Part shown: one piece after another, positions 17,740 through 25,638 of the stretch
Layout: every line of letters begins with the position of its first letter
Position numbering within the stretch: position 1 is the first letter of the stretch
From: Nitrospirillum viridazoti CBAmc
GTDB lineage: Bacteria > Pseudomonadota > Alphaproteobacteria > Azospirillales > Azospirillaceae
Assembly: GCF_000730165.1 (NCBI RefSeq)
Contig: NZ_CP022112.1
Location: 1,156,001-1,220,000, forward strand
Direction of reading: 5' to 3'
DNA length: 64,000 nt
Position numbers and translations under genes: made by a program
Notes under the pieces: model-generated
Told to the model about the DNA's origin: nothing
What the model saw: only the letters and a program-made list of their open reading frames with translations
Databases searched by the model: none

Positions 17740-18538
17740 CGGCGGCGCAGGCCCCCAAGGGGCGAGCGACCAGAGGACGTCCGGGCGGGCGGTCGTGGTC
17801 GCGCATCCGGATGACGAGATCCTGTGGCTCAGCTCCGCCCTGGCCGGGGCCGACCGGGTCGTCTTCTGCTTCGGCGACCCCTTCGGCCGGCCGGCCAAGG
17901 CGGCGGCGCGGCGGCGGGCGGTGGCGGCCCTGGCCTTGCCGGGGCTGATTGACCTTCGCATTCCGGAAAGCGGCGCCGGCTTCGCCGTCGACCGGGCCAG
18001 CCCGGTGGCCACGCCCCAGGGGCTGCAGATCACCGACACGGCCGCCCGCACCCGCTATGAGGCGAACTTCCCCCGCCTGGTGGCGGCCCTGCGCCCGGCC
18101 CTGGCGGGATGCGCGGAGGTCTACACCCACAATCCCTGGGGTGAGTACGGCCATGCCGAGCATGTGCAGGTCCACCGCGCCGTCACCGCCCTTCAGGCCG
18201 AGCTGGGCTTTCGCGTCTGGTTCAGCAACTATGTGGATACCAAGAGCTGGCCGCTGGCCCGCCGGCTGGCTGGCGCCCCATGCTGGACGGAGCGGCGCTG
18301 CGTCCGGCCCGACGTCGCCCTGGCGCGCGGCTTGATGAAGACGTATCGGCGCCATGGCGCCTGGACCTGGACGCCATTCCATCGCTGGCCGGCGCAAGAA
18401 ACACTTTACGGCCAGGCGCCGGAGGTCGAAGGTCGCCACCCCATGGCGGGGGAGGAGATGCTGGACGTGGCCGGCCTGCGCTGGTGGCCCCCGCCCTGGC
18501 GCCGGGCGCGGCGGCGCCTGACGGCCCTTCCGGTTTGA
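17729..18538 (+). CDS. PIG-L family deacetylase
   Basis: This 269-residue zinc-dependent N-deacetylase has the HPDDE motif at 26-30 (His26, Asp28, Asp29) and a second metal-ligand region, GHAEHVQVH, near 147-155. Characterised family members deacetylate GlcNAc-phosphatidylinositol, GlcNAc-inositol (MshB) or other N-acetylglucosaminyl compounds. The gene overlaps the upstream glycosyltransferase, so the pair probably acts sequentially: transfer of an N-acetylated sugar, then deacetylation. The start ATG was chosen for the overlap and an AGGTGG upstream. The substrate is inferred from context. Confidence 0.84.
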   Translation: MRHDGGAGPQGASDQRTSGRAVVVAHPDDEILWLSSALAGADRVVFCFGDPFGRPAKAAARRRAVAALALPGLIDLRIPESGAGFAVDRASPVATPQGLQITDTAARTRYEANFPRLVAALRPALAGCAEVYTHNPWGEYGHAEHVQVHRAVTALQAELGFRVWFSNYVDTKSWPLARRLAGAPCWTERRCVRPDVALARGLMKTYRRHGAWTWTPFHRWPAQETLYGQAPEVEGRHPMAGEEMLDVAGLRWWPPPWRRARRRLTALPV

Positions 18539-18604
18539 TCCTTTGTCCCTTCGCTTTGAAACACGGCCTGCTGCGAAACACGATCTGCTGCGCGGAATGT
18601 CCCT

Positions 18605-19639
18605 ATGACCTCGACGACTGACACCACCCGTCCCGGCCGCCTGGAAAACCTGGCCGCCGGTCTCCGCTTCGCCGCCCGCGCCGTCGGGCAGCGGTATACG
18701 CCGCTGCTGGCCCAGGTCGTGGTGACGCGCCGCTGCAACTTGGCCTGCGGCTATTGCAACGAATACGACGACTTCTCCCCGCCCGTGCCGCTGAAGGATC
18801 TGCTGGCGCGCGTCGACCATCTGGCGGCGCTGAAGACGTCCTCCATCACCTTCACGGGCGGCGAGCCCCTGCTGAACCCCGACCTGGACAAGGCCGTGCG
18901 CCATGCCCGGCAAAAGGGCATGATCGTCACCACCATCACCAACGGCTTCCGCCTGACCAAGGAATGGATCGACCGCCTGAACGCCGCCGGCCTTCAGGGC
19001 ATGCAGATCAGCATCGACAACCTTGAGCCCGACGAAATCTCGATGAAGAGCCTGAAGTCGGTCGAGGGCAAGCTGGAGCTGCTGTCCAAGCATGCGCTGT
19101 TCAAGGTGAACGTGAACTCCGTGCTGGGCGTCACCGGGGAGCGGACGCAGGACGTGGTGACGGTGGCGGAAACGGCGGCCAAGTTCGGGCTGCAGCATTC
19201 CGTGGGCGTGCTGCACGACGGCAGCGGCACGCTGAAGCCCCTGAGCCCGGCGCAGATGCTGGCCTATGAGAAGGTCACCCAGATTTCGCCGTCGCTGGTG
19301 CACACCCTGAACTACCGGCTGTTCCAGAAAAACCTGATGAACGGCCAGGCCAACGACTGGCACTGCCGCGCCGGCGCCCGCTACCTTTACGTCACCGAGG
19401 ACGGGCGGGTGCATTGGTGTTCGCAGCAGCGGGGCTATCCCAACAAGCCGCTGCTGGACTACACGCTGGAAGACATCAAGCGGGAATACCACACCGAAAA
19501 GGGCTGCGCCCCGACCTGCACACTGAGCTGCGTGCACCAGATGAGCATGTTCGACCGGCGGCGCCAGTCCATTCCGGACCCCACGGTCCGGCCCGCCGGC
19601 GCGCCACCGGCGGATGGTGCTGCCAAGCCGGTCAGCTGA
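18605..19639 (+). CDS. Radical SAM protein with C-terminal cysteine-rich (SPASM-like) region
   Basis: This is a 344-residue radical SAM enzyme. The [4Fe-4S]-binding CNLACGYC supplies Cys44, Cys48 and Cys51, followed by a TFTGGEPLL (GGEP) motif. A C-terminal set of cysteines (WHC, HWC, then GCAPTCTLSC at about 302-311) suggests an auxiliary cluster, as in SPASM or twitch domains. It lies 66 nt downstream of the PIG-L gene on the same strand. The reaction is unknown; by position it could modify the sphingolipid backbone, acyl chain or headgroup. No precursor peptide gene is visible nearby, which argues against a RiPP maturase role. Confidence 0.82.
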   Translation: MTSTTDTTRPGRLENLAAGLRFAARAVGQRYTPLLAQVVVTRRCNLACGYCNEYDDFSPPVPLKDLLARVDHLAALKTSSITFTGGEPLLNPDLDKAVRHARQKGMIVTTITNGFRLTKEWIDRLNAAGLQGMQISIDNLEPDEISMKSLKSVEGKLELLSKHALFKVNVNSVLGVTGERTQDVVTVAETAAKFGLQHSVGVLHDGSGTLKPLSPAQMLAYEKVTQISPSLVHTLNYRLFQKNLMNGQANDWHCRAGARYLYVTEDGRVHWCSQQRGYPNKPLLDYTLEDIKREYHTEKGCAPTCTLSCVHQMSMFDRRRQSIPDPTVRPAGAPPADGAAKPVS

Positions 19640-21071
19640 CCGGCTTTTCCCGGTCGTACCGGAACAGCCCGCCATAGGCGGCCGCCATCGCCACCGCGAC
19701 GATGGCGACGCTGACGGCGGGCCGGTCCCCCCCGGGCAGCAGGCGCAGGGTCCAGACCACGGCGGCCATGAGGGCTACGCCGGCGGCGGGCAGCAGGAAG
19801 GCGCGGGCGACGCTGGCGGTGCCGATGGCCCATGTCCGCTCCAGATAGCGGGCGCCCCACGCCAGCAGCGGCGGATAGATGGCCAGCCACACGGCCGCGA
19901 CGGCGATGATTCCGCCCTCGGCCGGCAGCAGGATGCCCACCGCCACGATGCCGGCGCTCAGCAGGGTCAGCGTGGCGGCCGACAGCTGGGCCGCCAGGCC
20001 CGGCCGGCCCGACGCCATCATCAGCGGCGTCAGCAGTTGCGAGGTCACACGCAGCAGGGCGGCCGCGGCCAACAGCTTTAGCGGCAGGGCGGCGGCGGCA
20101 TAGCTGAGGCCGTGGTCGTCATGGATCAGGGTGGTCAGGGGATCGGCCGCCAGGATCAGGCCCACCATCAGGGGGGCCGTCAGCAATGCCAGCCGGCGCA
20201 AGGACCAGGTGAGCGACTGGGTCAGCCCGGCCCTGTCGCCAGCCAGGCGGGCGAAGACGGGCAGCGCCGTGCGGTTGATGAGCGTGCCCACCGCCATCAC
20301 CGGTTCCATGGCGATGTCGAAGGCGACGCGGTACAGCGCCAGGGGGGCCGGGCCGTAGAACCAGCCCACCAGCAGGAAATCGACGTTCTTGAAGATCTGC
20401 TCGAACAGGTTGACCGCCGCGGCGCGGAAACCGAAGCGGACCAGGCCGCGGATGTCGTCCAGCCGGAAATGCGCCCCCGGGCGGAAGGGGCGTGCCAGCG
20501 TGGCGCCGACCAGCGTGTAGAGGCCGCTGGAAACATAACCCGCCACCAGGGCCCAGGCCCCGGCGCCCGCCACGGCCAAGCCCAGCCGCGTCAGCGCCGC
20601 CCCCAGCGTGGCCGCCACGTTGACGACGGCGATCCGCTCATATTTCAGGTCGCGGTTCAGCAGCGCCAGCGGGATCACCGCGGCGGCGACCATCGGCTGC
20701 TTGGCGGCCACGGCGATGAAGTAGGCCGCCATGCCGGTAACGCCATACAGGGCCTCCAGCCCCGGCGCCACGGCCAAGGTCACGGCCCCCATGAGGAAGG
20801 CGGCGCCCAGGATAAACCAGAAAAGGCTGTCCAGCTGACGCTTGGCCACCGTGGGCGCCTGGACCAGGGCGTCGCCCGTGCCCAACCCGTCGAAGGCCTC
20901 GATCACCATGCCGGTGGAGATGACCAGCGAGGCCACGCCCACCTGTTCCTTGCTGAGGAAGGTCAGTACGGCGAGGATGGTGGAGAAGTCGATGACCTTG
21001 GCCAGGACGGTGGCGCCGCCCAGCCAGTTGAAGCCCCGGCGCAGATGGCGCTGATGATCGCCGTCGCTCAC
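19632..21071 (-). CDS. Wzx/MATE-type (oligo)saccharide lipid flippase
   Basis: This 479-residue polytopic membrane protein has about 12 to 14 hydrophobic helices and the N-terminal RRGFNWLGGATVLAKV region typical of polysaccharide-export flippases of the MOP superfamily. These move lipid-linked glycans across the inner membrane. It is followed on the minus strand by nothing and preceded (18 nt) by a glycosyltransferase gene, so the two are one operon. It converges on the radical SAM gene with an 8-nt overlap. In this locus the cargo may be a glycosylated sphingolipid; capsule or O-antigen intermediates are the alternative. Confidence 0.83.
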   Translation of the reverse strand: MSDGDHQRHLRRGFNWLGGATVLAKVIDFSTILAVLTFLSKEQVGVASLVISTGMVIEAFDGLGTGDALVQAPTVAKRQLDSLFWFILGAAFLMGAVTLAVAPGLEALYGVTGMAAYFIAVAAKQPMVAAAVIPLALLNRDLKYERIAVVNVAATLGAALTRLGLAVAGAGAWALVAGYVSSGLYTLVGATLARPFRPGAHFRLDDIRGLVRFGFRAAAVNLFEQIFKNVDFLLVGWFYGPAPLALYRVAFDIAMEPVMAVGTLINRTALPVFARLAGDRAGLTQSLTWSLRRLALLTAPLMVGLILAADPLTTLIHDDHGLSYAAAALPLKLLAAAALLRVTSQLLTPLMMASGRPGLAAQLSAATLTLLSAGIVAVGILLPAEGGIIAVAAVWLAIYPPLLAWGARYLERTWAIGTASVARAFLLPAAGVALMAAVVWTLRLLPGGDRPAVSVAIVAVAMAAAYGGLFRYDREKPVS

Positions 21072-21089
21072 GTCGCGCTATCCATTGTC

Positions 21090-22373
21090 CTATCCATTCC
21101 GGGCCCTATCCATTCCGAGGGGGGCCTCGGGACGGGGCGGCAGCACCCAGGCACCTTTGTTGACCAGGTGGGCCAGCCAGTGGCGCGACTGCTGGCGCCA
21201 CGCCCGGAATTCCCGCCTGCCCCAGGTGCCCGCCCTTACCGGGGCGGTGCTCATGCGCTCCTCCACCAGAGCATGGATGCGCTGGGCCCGCGCGGCCCAG
21301 GTATAGTCGCGGCTGTCGGCCAGGGCCGTTTCCGCCAAGCGGGCGGCACGGGCCGGATCGCCCAGCAGCGCGTCAATGCCGGCGACCAGGTCGGGTACGG
21401 AATCGGGCGGGCAGAGATGGGCGTTTTCATCGTGGTGCAGGACCTCGCCCACGTCGGGCGTGCGCCCGGCCAGGATGGGCCGGCCGGAAGCGAGGTAGAA
21501 GAACACCTTCAGCGGCAGGACCGTCGATCCGAACTCCGCCAGCGGCAGCCAGGACGGTGGAATCAGCAGGATGTCGGCGGCGTAGACATAGTCGGCCAGC
21601 TTGTCCGCCGGCTGATAGGGGACGATGCGCACATTGGGCACGTCGCGGGCCATGGCCTCGATCGGCCCTTCCCCATACGATCCCACCAGGATGAACAGCA
21701 CGTCCGGCCGCTCCCTGGCCGCCTCGACCGCCAGGGCCAAGCCCTTCTTGTGGTTCACCCGGCCGGTGTAGACGACCGTCTTCTGACCGGGCTCGACGCC
21801 GATCCGCCGCTTGGCCTCCTCCAGGGGAATGCGGGCTTGGAACCGCGCCGGCTCATAGCCGTTGCGGATACAGTGCACCTTGTCCTCGGGAATTCCCAAG
21901 GCCAGGTATTTGCGCCGGGTGTAGTCGGAATGGCAGATCTTGACGATGAAGCGCGGGTGGCTGAGCAGGCGGTACAGCCAGAACTGCAGCGGCGGAATCT
22001 GGTCGGGCCATGGGCGGTAGTGGTCGAAGGCAACCTTCTGCCCGAACAGGATGGCCATCCAGGCGACCCACAGGTTGCGGGTGTAGATCACGTCGGCGCG
22101 GCGAAACTCTCTCCGGAAAGGCAGGGTGAGCCCGCAGAGGAAATGCCGCAGCGCCGCCGGCGTGATCGGTGCCCGCGCGTCGACCACCGGCATCCCGGCC
22201 AGGGCCTCCGCCGCCGCCCGCCCCGCCGCGTCCTTCAGGGGGACGTGCAACCACGCCCCTTCCGTCAGCGGGGCCAGATACCGGGCCGTGGTGGTAAATA
22301 CTTCGGCGTCCGCTTCGGTGCTTGGTAAAGGGTTCTCGAAAGTGAATAATATTCGCATCGAAAACTGCACCAT
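21090..22373 (-). CDS. GT-B glycosyltransferase
   Basis: This is a 427-residue GT4-like protein. It has FENPLPSTEADAEVF at the N-terminus (about 11-25), a donor-domain VVYTGRVNHKKGLAL near 200, an AADILLIPPSW block and FYLASGRPILA. A second possible start lies five codons later; neither has a clear ribosome site. It is first in a two-gene minus-strand operon with the flippase and is divergent from inositol synthase copy 2. It is likely a second sugar-adding step on the same lipid or glycan. Confidence 0.8.
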   Translation of the reverse strand: MVQFSMRILFTFENPLPSTEADAEVFTTTARYLAPLTEGAWLHVPLKDAAGRAAAEALAGMPVVDARAPITPAALRHFLCGLTLPFRREFRRADVIYTRNLWVAWMAILFGQKVAFDHYRPWPDQIPPLQFWLYRLLSHPRFIVKICHSDYTRRKYLALGIPEDKVHCIRNGYEPARFQARIPLEEAKRRIGVEPGQKTVVYTGRVNHKKGLALAVEAARERPDVLFILVGSYGEGPIEAMARDVPNVRIVPYQPADKLADYVYAADILLIPPSWLPLAEFGSTVLPLKVFFYLASGRPILAGRTPDVGEVLHHDENAHLCPPDSVPDLVAGIDALLGDPARAARLAETALADSRDYTWAARAQRIHALVEERMSTAPVRAGTWGRREFRAWRQQSRHWLAHLVNKGAWVLPPRPEAPLGMDRARNG

Positions 22374-22644
22374 GGGAGAGCGGAGGGGTGCCCGTTTCTT
22401 TCATAGGTGACAGCCGGATTCAATAGCGACGGCCCCCACCGTTCCTCTCACCGGGCATGCTGAATGGCCGGTTGGAATCCGGCCCCGGCACGCCGCTTAT
22501 GGGTCCCGCGGGCGGAAATGGCGCCGATACGGTGTGTCGGCCATCATTTCCGTCACAAAAGTGTGAGGGTGCTCACATCCTTTTGGCGCGCCTTGCCCGA
22601 CTTTCGACTACCATTTTGCAAATTCCCAACTCACAGGTTACGTC
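22374..22644. promoter_or_regulatory. Divergent promoter region, glycosyltransferase / inositol synthase copy 2
   Basis: About 271 nt lie between divergent genes with no supported open frame. The final 18 nt before the inositol synthase start are shared with copy 1; upstream of that the sequence is different. The stretch around 22590-22625 is AT-richer than its surroundings and may hold the plus-strand promoter. Confidence 0.4.
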
Positions 22645-23772
22645 ATGCAGAGGGCCAAAATCCGTATTGCCATCGCGGGCATCGGAAACTGTGCGAGCGC
22701 GCTGATCCAGGGCATTCATTACTACACCCCTGAGCGCTGCCGCGACGGCGTGGTCGGCCTGATGCATCGTGAGATCGGCGGCTTCCTGCCCTGCGACATC
22801 GAGGTCGTCGCCGCCTTCGACGTGGACGCGCGCAAGGTGGGCACCGACGTCCATCGCGCCATCTTCGCCAAGCCCAACTGCACCAAGGTTTTCCAGGCCG
22901 ACATTCCCGACAGCGGCGTGACCGTCAAGATGGGCCAGGTGCTGGACGGCATTTCCGACCACATGGCGGACTATTCGGAAGACCGCACCTTCGTGCGCGC
23001 CGACGCGGCCGAGCTGAGCAAGGACGAGATCGTCGCCGAGCTGAAGCGCACCGGCGCCGAGGTCCTGCTGAACTACATGCCCGTGGGCTCCGAACAGGCC
23101 GCCCGCTTCTACGCGGAATGCGCGCTGGAGGCCGGCGTCGCCTTCATCAACAACATGCCGGTGTTCATCGCCAGCGACAAAGCCTTCGCCGACCGCTTCA
23201 AGGCCCGCAACCTGCCCATCATCGGCGACGACATCAAATCCCAGCTGGGCGCCACCATCACCCACCGCGTGCTGACCGACCTGTTCGCCAAGCGCGGCGT
23301 GAAGCTGCGCCGCACCTACCAGCTCAACACCGGCGGCAACACCGACTTCCTCAACATGAAGAATCAGCACCGCCTGGTCTCCAAGAAGAAGTCGAAGACG
23401 GAGGCCGTGCAGGCCGTCGCCCACAAACGCATCGAGGACGACAACATCCACGTCGGCCCCAGCGACTACGTGCCCTGGCAGAACGACAACAAGCTGTGCT
23501 TCATCCGCATGGAGGGCTATCTGTTCGGCGACGTCCCCATGGATATCGAGCTGCGCCTGTCGGTCGAGGACTCGCCCAATTCCGCCGGCGTCGTCATCGA
23601 CATGATCCGCTGCTGCAAGCTGGCCCTGGACAACGGCATCGGCGGCATCCTGGAAGGACCCAGCGCCTATTTCTGCAAGCATCCCCCGGTCCAGTACACC
23701 GACGACGATGCCTACCAGATGACCGAGACCTTCATCCGCGGCACCACCCTGAAGCTCGCCGTCGCCAAATGA
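22645..23772 (+). CDS. ino1: myo-Inositol-1-phosphate synthase, copy 2
   Basis: 375 residues, identical in amino-acid sequence to copy 1, with the same GIGNCASALIQG dinucleotide motif. The roughly seven nucleotide differences between copies that I found are all in third codon positions. It is followed not by an intact nucleotidyltransferase but by its first codons with frameshifts, then by ACP copy 2 and serine palmitoyltransferase copy 2. It is therefore the head of a condensed second sphingolipid/inositol operon. The exact protein identity suggests either recent duplication, gene conversion or strong selection. Confidence 0.93.
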   Translation: MQRAKIRIAIAGIGNCASALIQGIHYYTPERCRDGVVGLMHREIGGFLPCDIEVVAAFDVDARKVGTDVHRAIFAKPNCTKVFQADIPDSGVTVKMGQVLDGISDHMADYSEDRTFVRADAAELSKDEIVAELKRTGAEVLLNYMPVGSEQAARFYAECALEAGVAFINNMPVFIASDKAFADRFKARNLPIIGDDIKSQLGATITHRVLTDLFAKRGVKLRRTYQLNTGGNTDFLNMKNQHRLVSKKKSKTEAVQAVAHKRIEDDNIHVGPSDYVPWQNDNKLCFIRMEGYLFGDVPMDIELRLSVEDSPNSAGVVIDMIRCCKLALDNGIGGILEGPSAYFCKHPPVQYTDDDAYQMTETFIRGTTLKLAVAK

Positions 23773-23854
23773 AGTGCCTCATCGTCGCAGCCGGGCAAGG
23801 AACCCGGCTGCGAAGCGCGGCCTGCTCAAGCCGCTGACACCATTAAGGGCAGCC
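23769..23854 (+). pseudogene. Truncated remnant of the inositol-phosphate nucleotidyltransferase gene
   Basis: The first 15 codons (MKCLIVAAGQGTRLR) match the intact gene at 10426. A one-base deletion then shifts the frame and gives a stop at 23835-23837. A second one-base deletion follows, and homology is lost after 23854. About 630 nt of the intact gene, the CDP-alcohol phosphotransferase and the lptFG pair are missing from this copy. The start still overlaps the inositol synthase stop. Confidence 0.88.
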
Positions 23855-23876
23855 GTCGCCCATGCGATCGGGTCCG

Positions 23877-23902
23877 CTCATAACGTTCCCCCTCATAACG
23901 TT
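23877..23902 (+). repeat. Tandem 11-nt direct repeat before ACP copy 2
   Basis: CTCATAACGTT occurs at 23877-23887 and again at 23892-23902, a 15-nt period, 15 nt before the start codon of ACP copy 2. It is not present in front of copy 1. It could be a regulator-binding repeat; nothing else supports that. Confidence 0.4.
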
Positions 23903-23916
23903 TCCGATGCCAAGAT

Positions 23917-24168
23917 ATGCAGAACTCCGCAGAGCAGATCCGGTCGCTTGTCTTCGACGCCCTCCGTGCCGCGCTGGATAGGCCCGTCGAATTTTCGGAT
24001 GATACGAACATCACCGAAGGCCTCGGTCTGGATTCGGTTGCAGTCATGGATTTCGTGATGGAGATCGAGGATGCGCTCGACATCTCCATCCCGCTGGATC
24101 GGATCGCCGAGGTGAAGACCGTCGGCGACCTCGTCGCCGCGGCGCAGGACCTTAAGGGCGGCCGCTGA
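23917..24168 (+). CDS. acpR: Acyl carrier protein (AcpR-like), copy 2
   Basis: An 83-residue ACP with the phosphopantetheine serine Ser40 in GLGLDSVAVMDF. It differs from copy 1 at about ten positions, all near the ends; residues 27 to 71 are the same. It lies three nt before serine palmitoyltransferase copy 2 and about 145 nt after inositol synthase copy 2. No strong ribosome site is visible. It presumably carries the acyl chain for the adjacent enzyme. Confidence 0.87.
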   Translation: MQNSAEQIRSLVFDALRAALDRPVEFSDDTNITEGLGLDSVAVMDFVMEIEDALDISIPLDRIAEVKTVGDLVAAAQDLKGGR

Positions 24169-25372
24169 TCCATGGCCCTCTTCGACAAGTACGCGCCCCT
24201 GATGGGGCAGTTCGAGAGCCTGGAATCCACCGGCTACAACCCCTTCAACGTCAGCTTCGACCGGGTGCTCTCCCCCACCGAGGGGGTGATCGCCGGCCGG
24301 CGCATCCTGCTGCTGGGCACCAACAACTACCTGGGGTTGACCTACGACCCCGACGTGATCGACGCCGCCGTCGCCGCGACCCGCAGCCTGGGCGCCGGCA
24401 CCACCGGCTCGCGCGTCGCCAACGGCAGCTACGGCGGCCACCGGCAGCTGGAACGCCACCTGGCCGACTTCTACGGCCGGCAGCACTGCATGGTGTTCTC
24501 CACCGGCTATCAGGCCAACCTGGGCATCCTCTCCGCCCTGGCCGGCAAGGACGACCACCTGATCCTGGACGCCGACAGCCACGCCAGCATCTATGACGGC
24601 TCCCGCCTGGGCCACGCCCAGGTCACCCGTTTCCGCCACAACGACCCCGACGACCTGGACAACCGCCTGCGCCGTCTGGCCGACACCCCCGGCGACAAGG
24701 TCATCGTCGTCGAGGGCATCTATTCCATGCTGGGCGACACCGCCCCCTTGCGCGAGTTCGTCGAGGTCAAGCGCAAGTGGGGCGCCTACCTGGTGGTGGA
24801 CGAGGCCCATTCCCTGGGCGTCCTGGGGCGCACCGGGCGCGGACTGGCCGAGGCGGCCGGCGTCGAGGATGAGGTCGACTTCGTCGTCGGCACCTTCTCC
24901 AAGAGCCTGGGCGGCATCGGCGGCTTCTGCGTCAGCGACATGGACGGATTCGACATCCTGCGCGTCGCCAGCCGGCCCTACATGTTCACCGCCTCCCTGC
25001 CCCCGGCCGTGGTGGCGGCGGTGACGGAGGCGCTGAACCAGCTGCGCCACCGCCCGGCGCTGCGCCAGCAGCTGATGGACAACGCCCGCCGCTTCCATGC
25101 CGGCCTCGGCGACCTGGGCTTCCATGTCGGGCCAGAGGCCAGCCCCGTCGTCTCCGCCATCATGCCCGATCCCAAGACGGCCTTCGCTTTCTGGACCCGG
25201 CTGCTGGAGGCCGGCCTCTACACCAACGTCAGCCTCCCCCCCGCCACGCCCAAGGGCCTCGCCCTGCTCCGCTCCAGCGTCAGCGCCGCCCACAGCCGCA
25301 GCCAGATCGACCACGCCCTCTCCCTGTTCGCAGACACCGGACGCGAACTGGGCCTCATCCCGGCCGAGCCGG
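23932..25372 (+). repeat. Duplicated segment B2 (ACP plus serine palmitoyltransferase)
   Basis: Counterpart of 14503-15943 at a constant 9429-nt offset with no indels noticed. It ends within the 3' part of the gene, after which copy 2 continues with a unique tail of about 60 codons. Confidence 0.92.
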
Positions 25373-25560
25373 CCATCCCCACCTGGGTCAAACATCCCAC
25401 GGCGACCCTCGCCGGCGCCGAGCCGCAGGACGCCCTCGCCATCGGTTTCCGCAGCCAGCTGCTGGCGCGGCTGGCGGCCCCCAGCAAGGCGATGGCAAAG
25501 TACTATTCCGCCTTCCGTCGCCAGTCCCCTGGCCGCGCCCGCATCGTGGGCGACAAATAG
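24172..25560 (+). CDS. spt: Serine palmitoyltransferase, copy 2 (with C-terminal extension)
   Basis: 462 residues. Residues 1 to about 400 equal copy 1 except for two substitutions near the N-terminus (Phe7 to Tyr, Arg12 to Gly). The PLP lysine Lys244 and the DEAHSLG aspartate and histidine are present. It then has an unrelated tail of about 60 residues, rich in Ala/Arg/Lys (including FRSQLLARLAAPSKAMAKYY), instead of the 11-residue tail of copy 1. The catalytic core of this family ends near residue 395, so the tail is an addition of unknown role, possibly for membrane or partner contact. Both copies look functional. Confidence 0.87.
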   Translation: MALFDKYAPLMGQFESLESTGYNPFNVSFDRVLSPTEGVIAGRRILLLGTNNYLGLTYDPDVIDAAVAATRSLGAGTTGSRVANGSYGGHRQLERHLADFYGRQHCMVFSTGYQANLGILSALAGKDDHLILDADSHASIYDGSRLGHAQVTRFRHNDPDDLDNRLRRLADTPGDKVIVVEGIYSMLGDTAPLREFVEVKRKWGAYLVVDEAHSLGVLGRTGRGLAEAAGVEDEVDFVVGTFSKSLGGIGGFCVSDMDGFDILRVASRPYMFTASLPPAVVAAVTEALNQLRHRPALRQQLMDNARRFHAGLGDLGFHVGPEASPVVSAIMPDPKTAFAFWTRLLEAGLYTNVSLPPATPKGLALLRSSVSAAHSRSQIDHALSLFADTGRELGLIPAEPAIPTWVKHPTATLAGAEPQDALAIGFRSQLLARLAAPSKAMAKYYSAFRRQSPGRARIVGDK

Positions 25561-25638
25561 GGCGCACCTGAAACGCCGTTGTCCCGCAAGCCAACAGCGG
25601 CGTGTCCGGCCTCATATGCCAGCCCCAAGGTGGTTCTG

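Larger units (their letters stand above)
22627..23854 (+). repeat. Duplicated segment B1 (inositol synthase plus nucleotidyltransferase remnant)
   Basis: Near-identical to 9284-10513. Homology starts 18 nt before the inositol synthase ATG. It ends at 23854, within the nucleotidyltransferase remnant, about 80 nt before the duplicated ACP segment begins. Confidence 0.92.

Noticed and set aside
17678-19675. 665-codon minus-strand open frame
   Set aside because: Lies opposite the PIG-L and radical SAM genes, whose catalytic motifs are intact; composition typical of a GC-rich shadow frame.
20112-22328. 738-codon plus-strand open frame
   Set aside because: Antisense to the flippase and glycosyltransferase genes, which have clear families; the product is compositionally biased and spans the gap between them.
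25561-25638. Hairpin-forming sequence after serine palmitoyltransferase copy 2 as a terminator
   Set aside because: The stem around ACGCCG/CGGCGT is imperfect and lacks a following T run.
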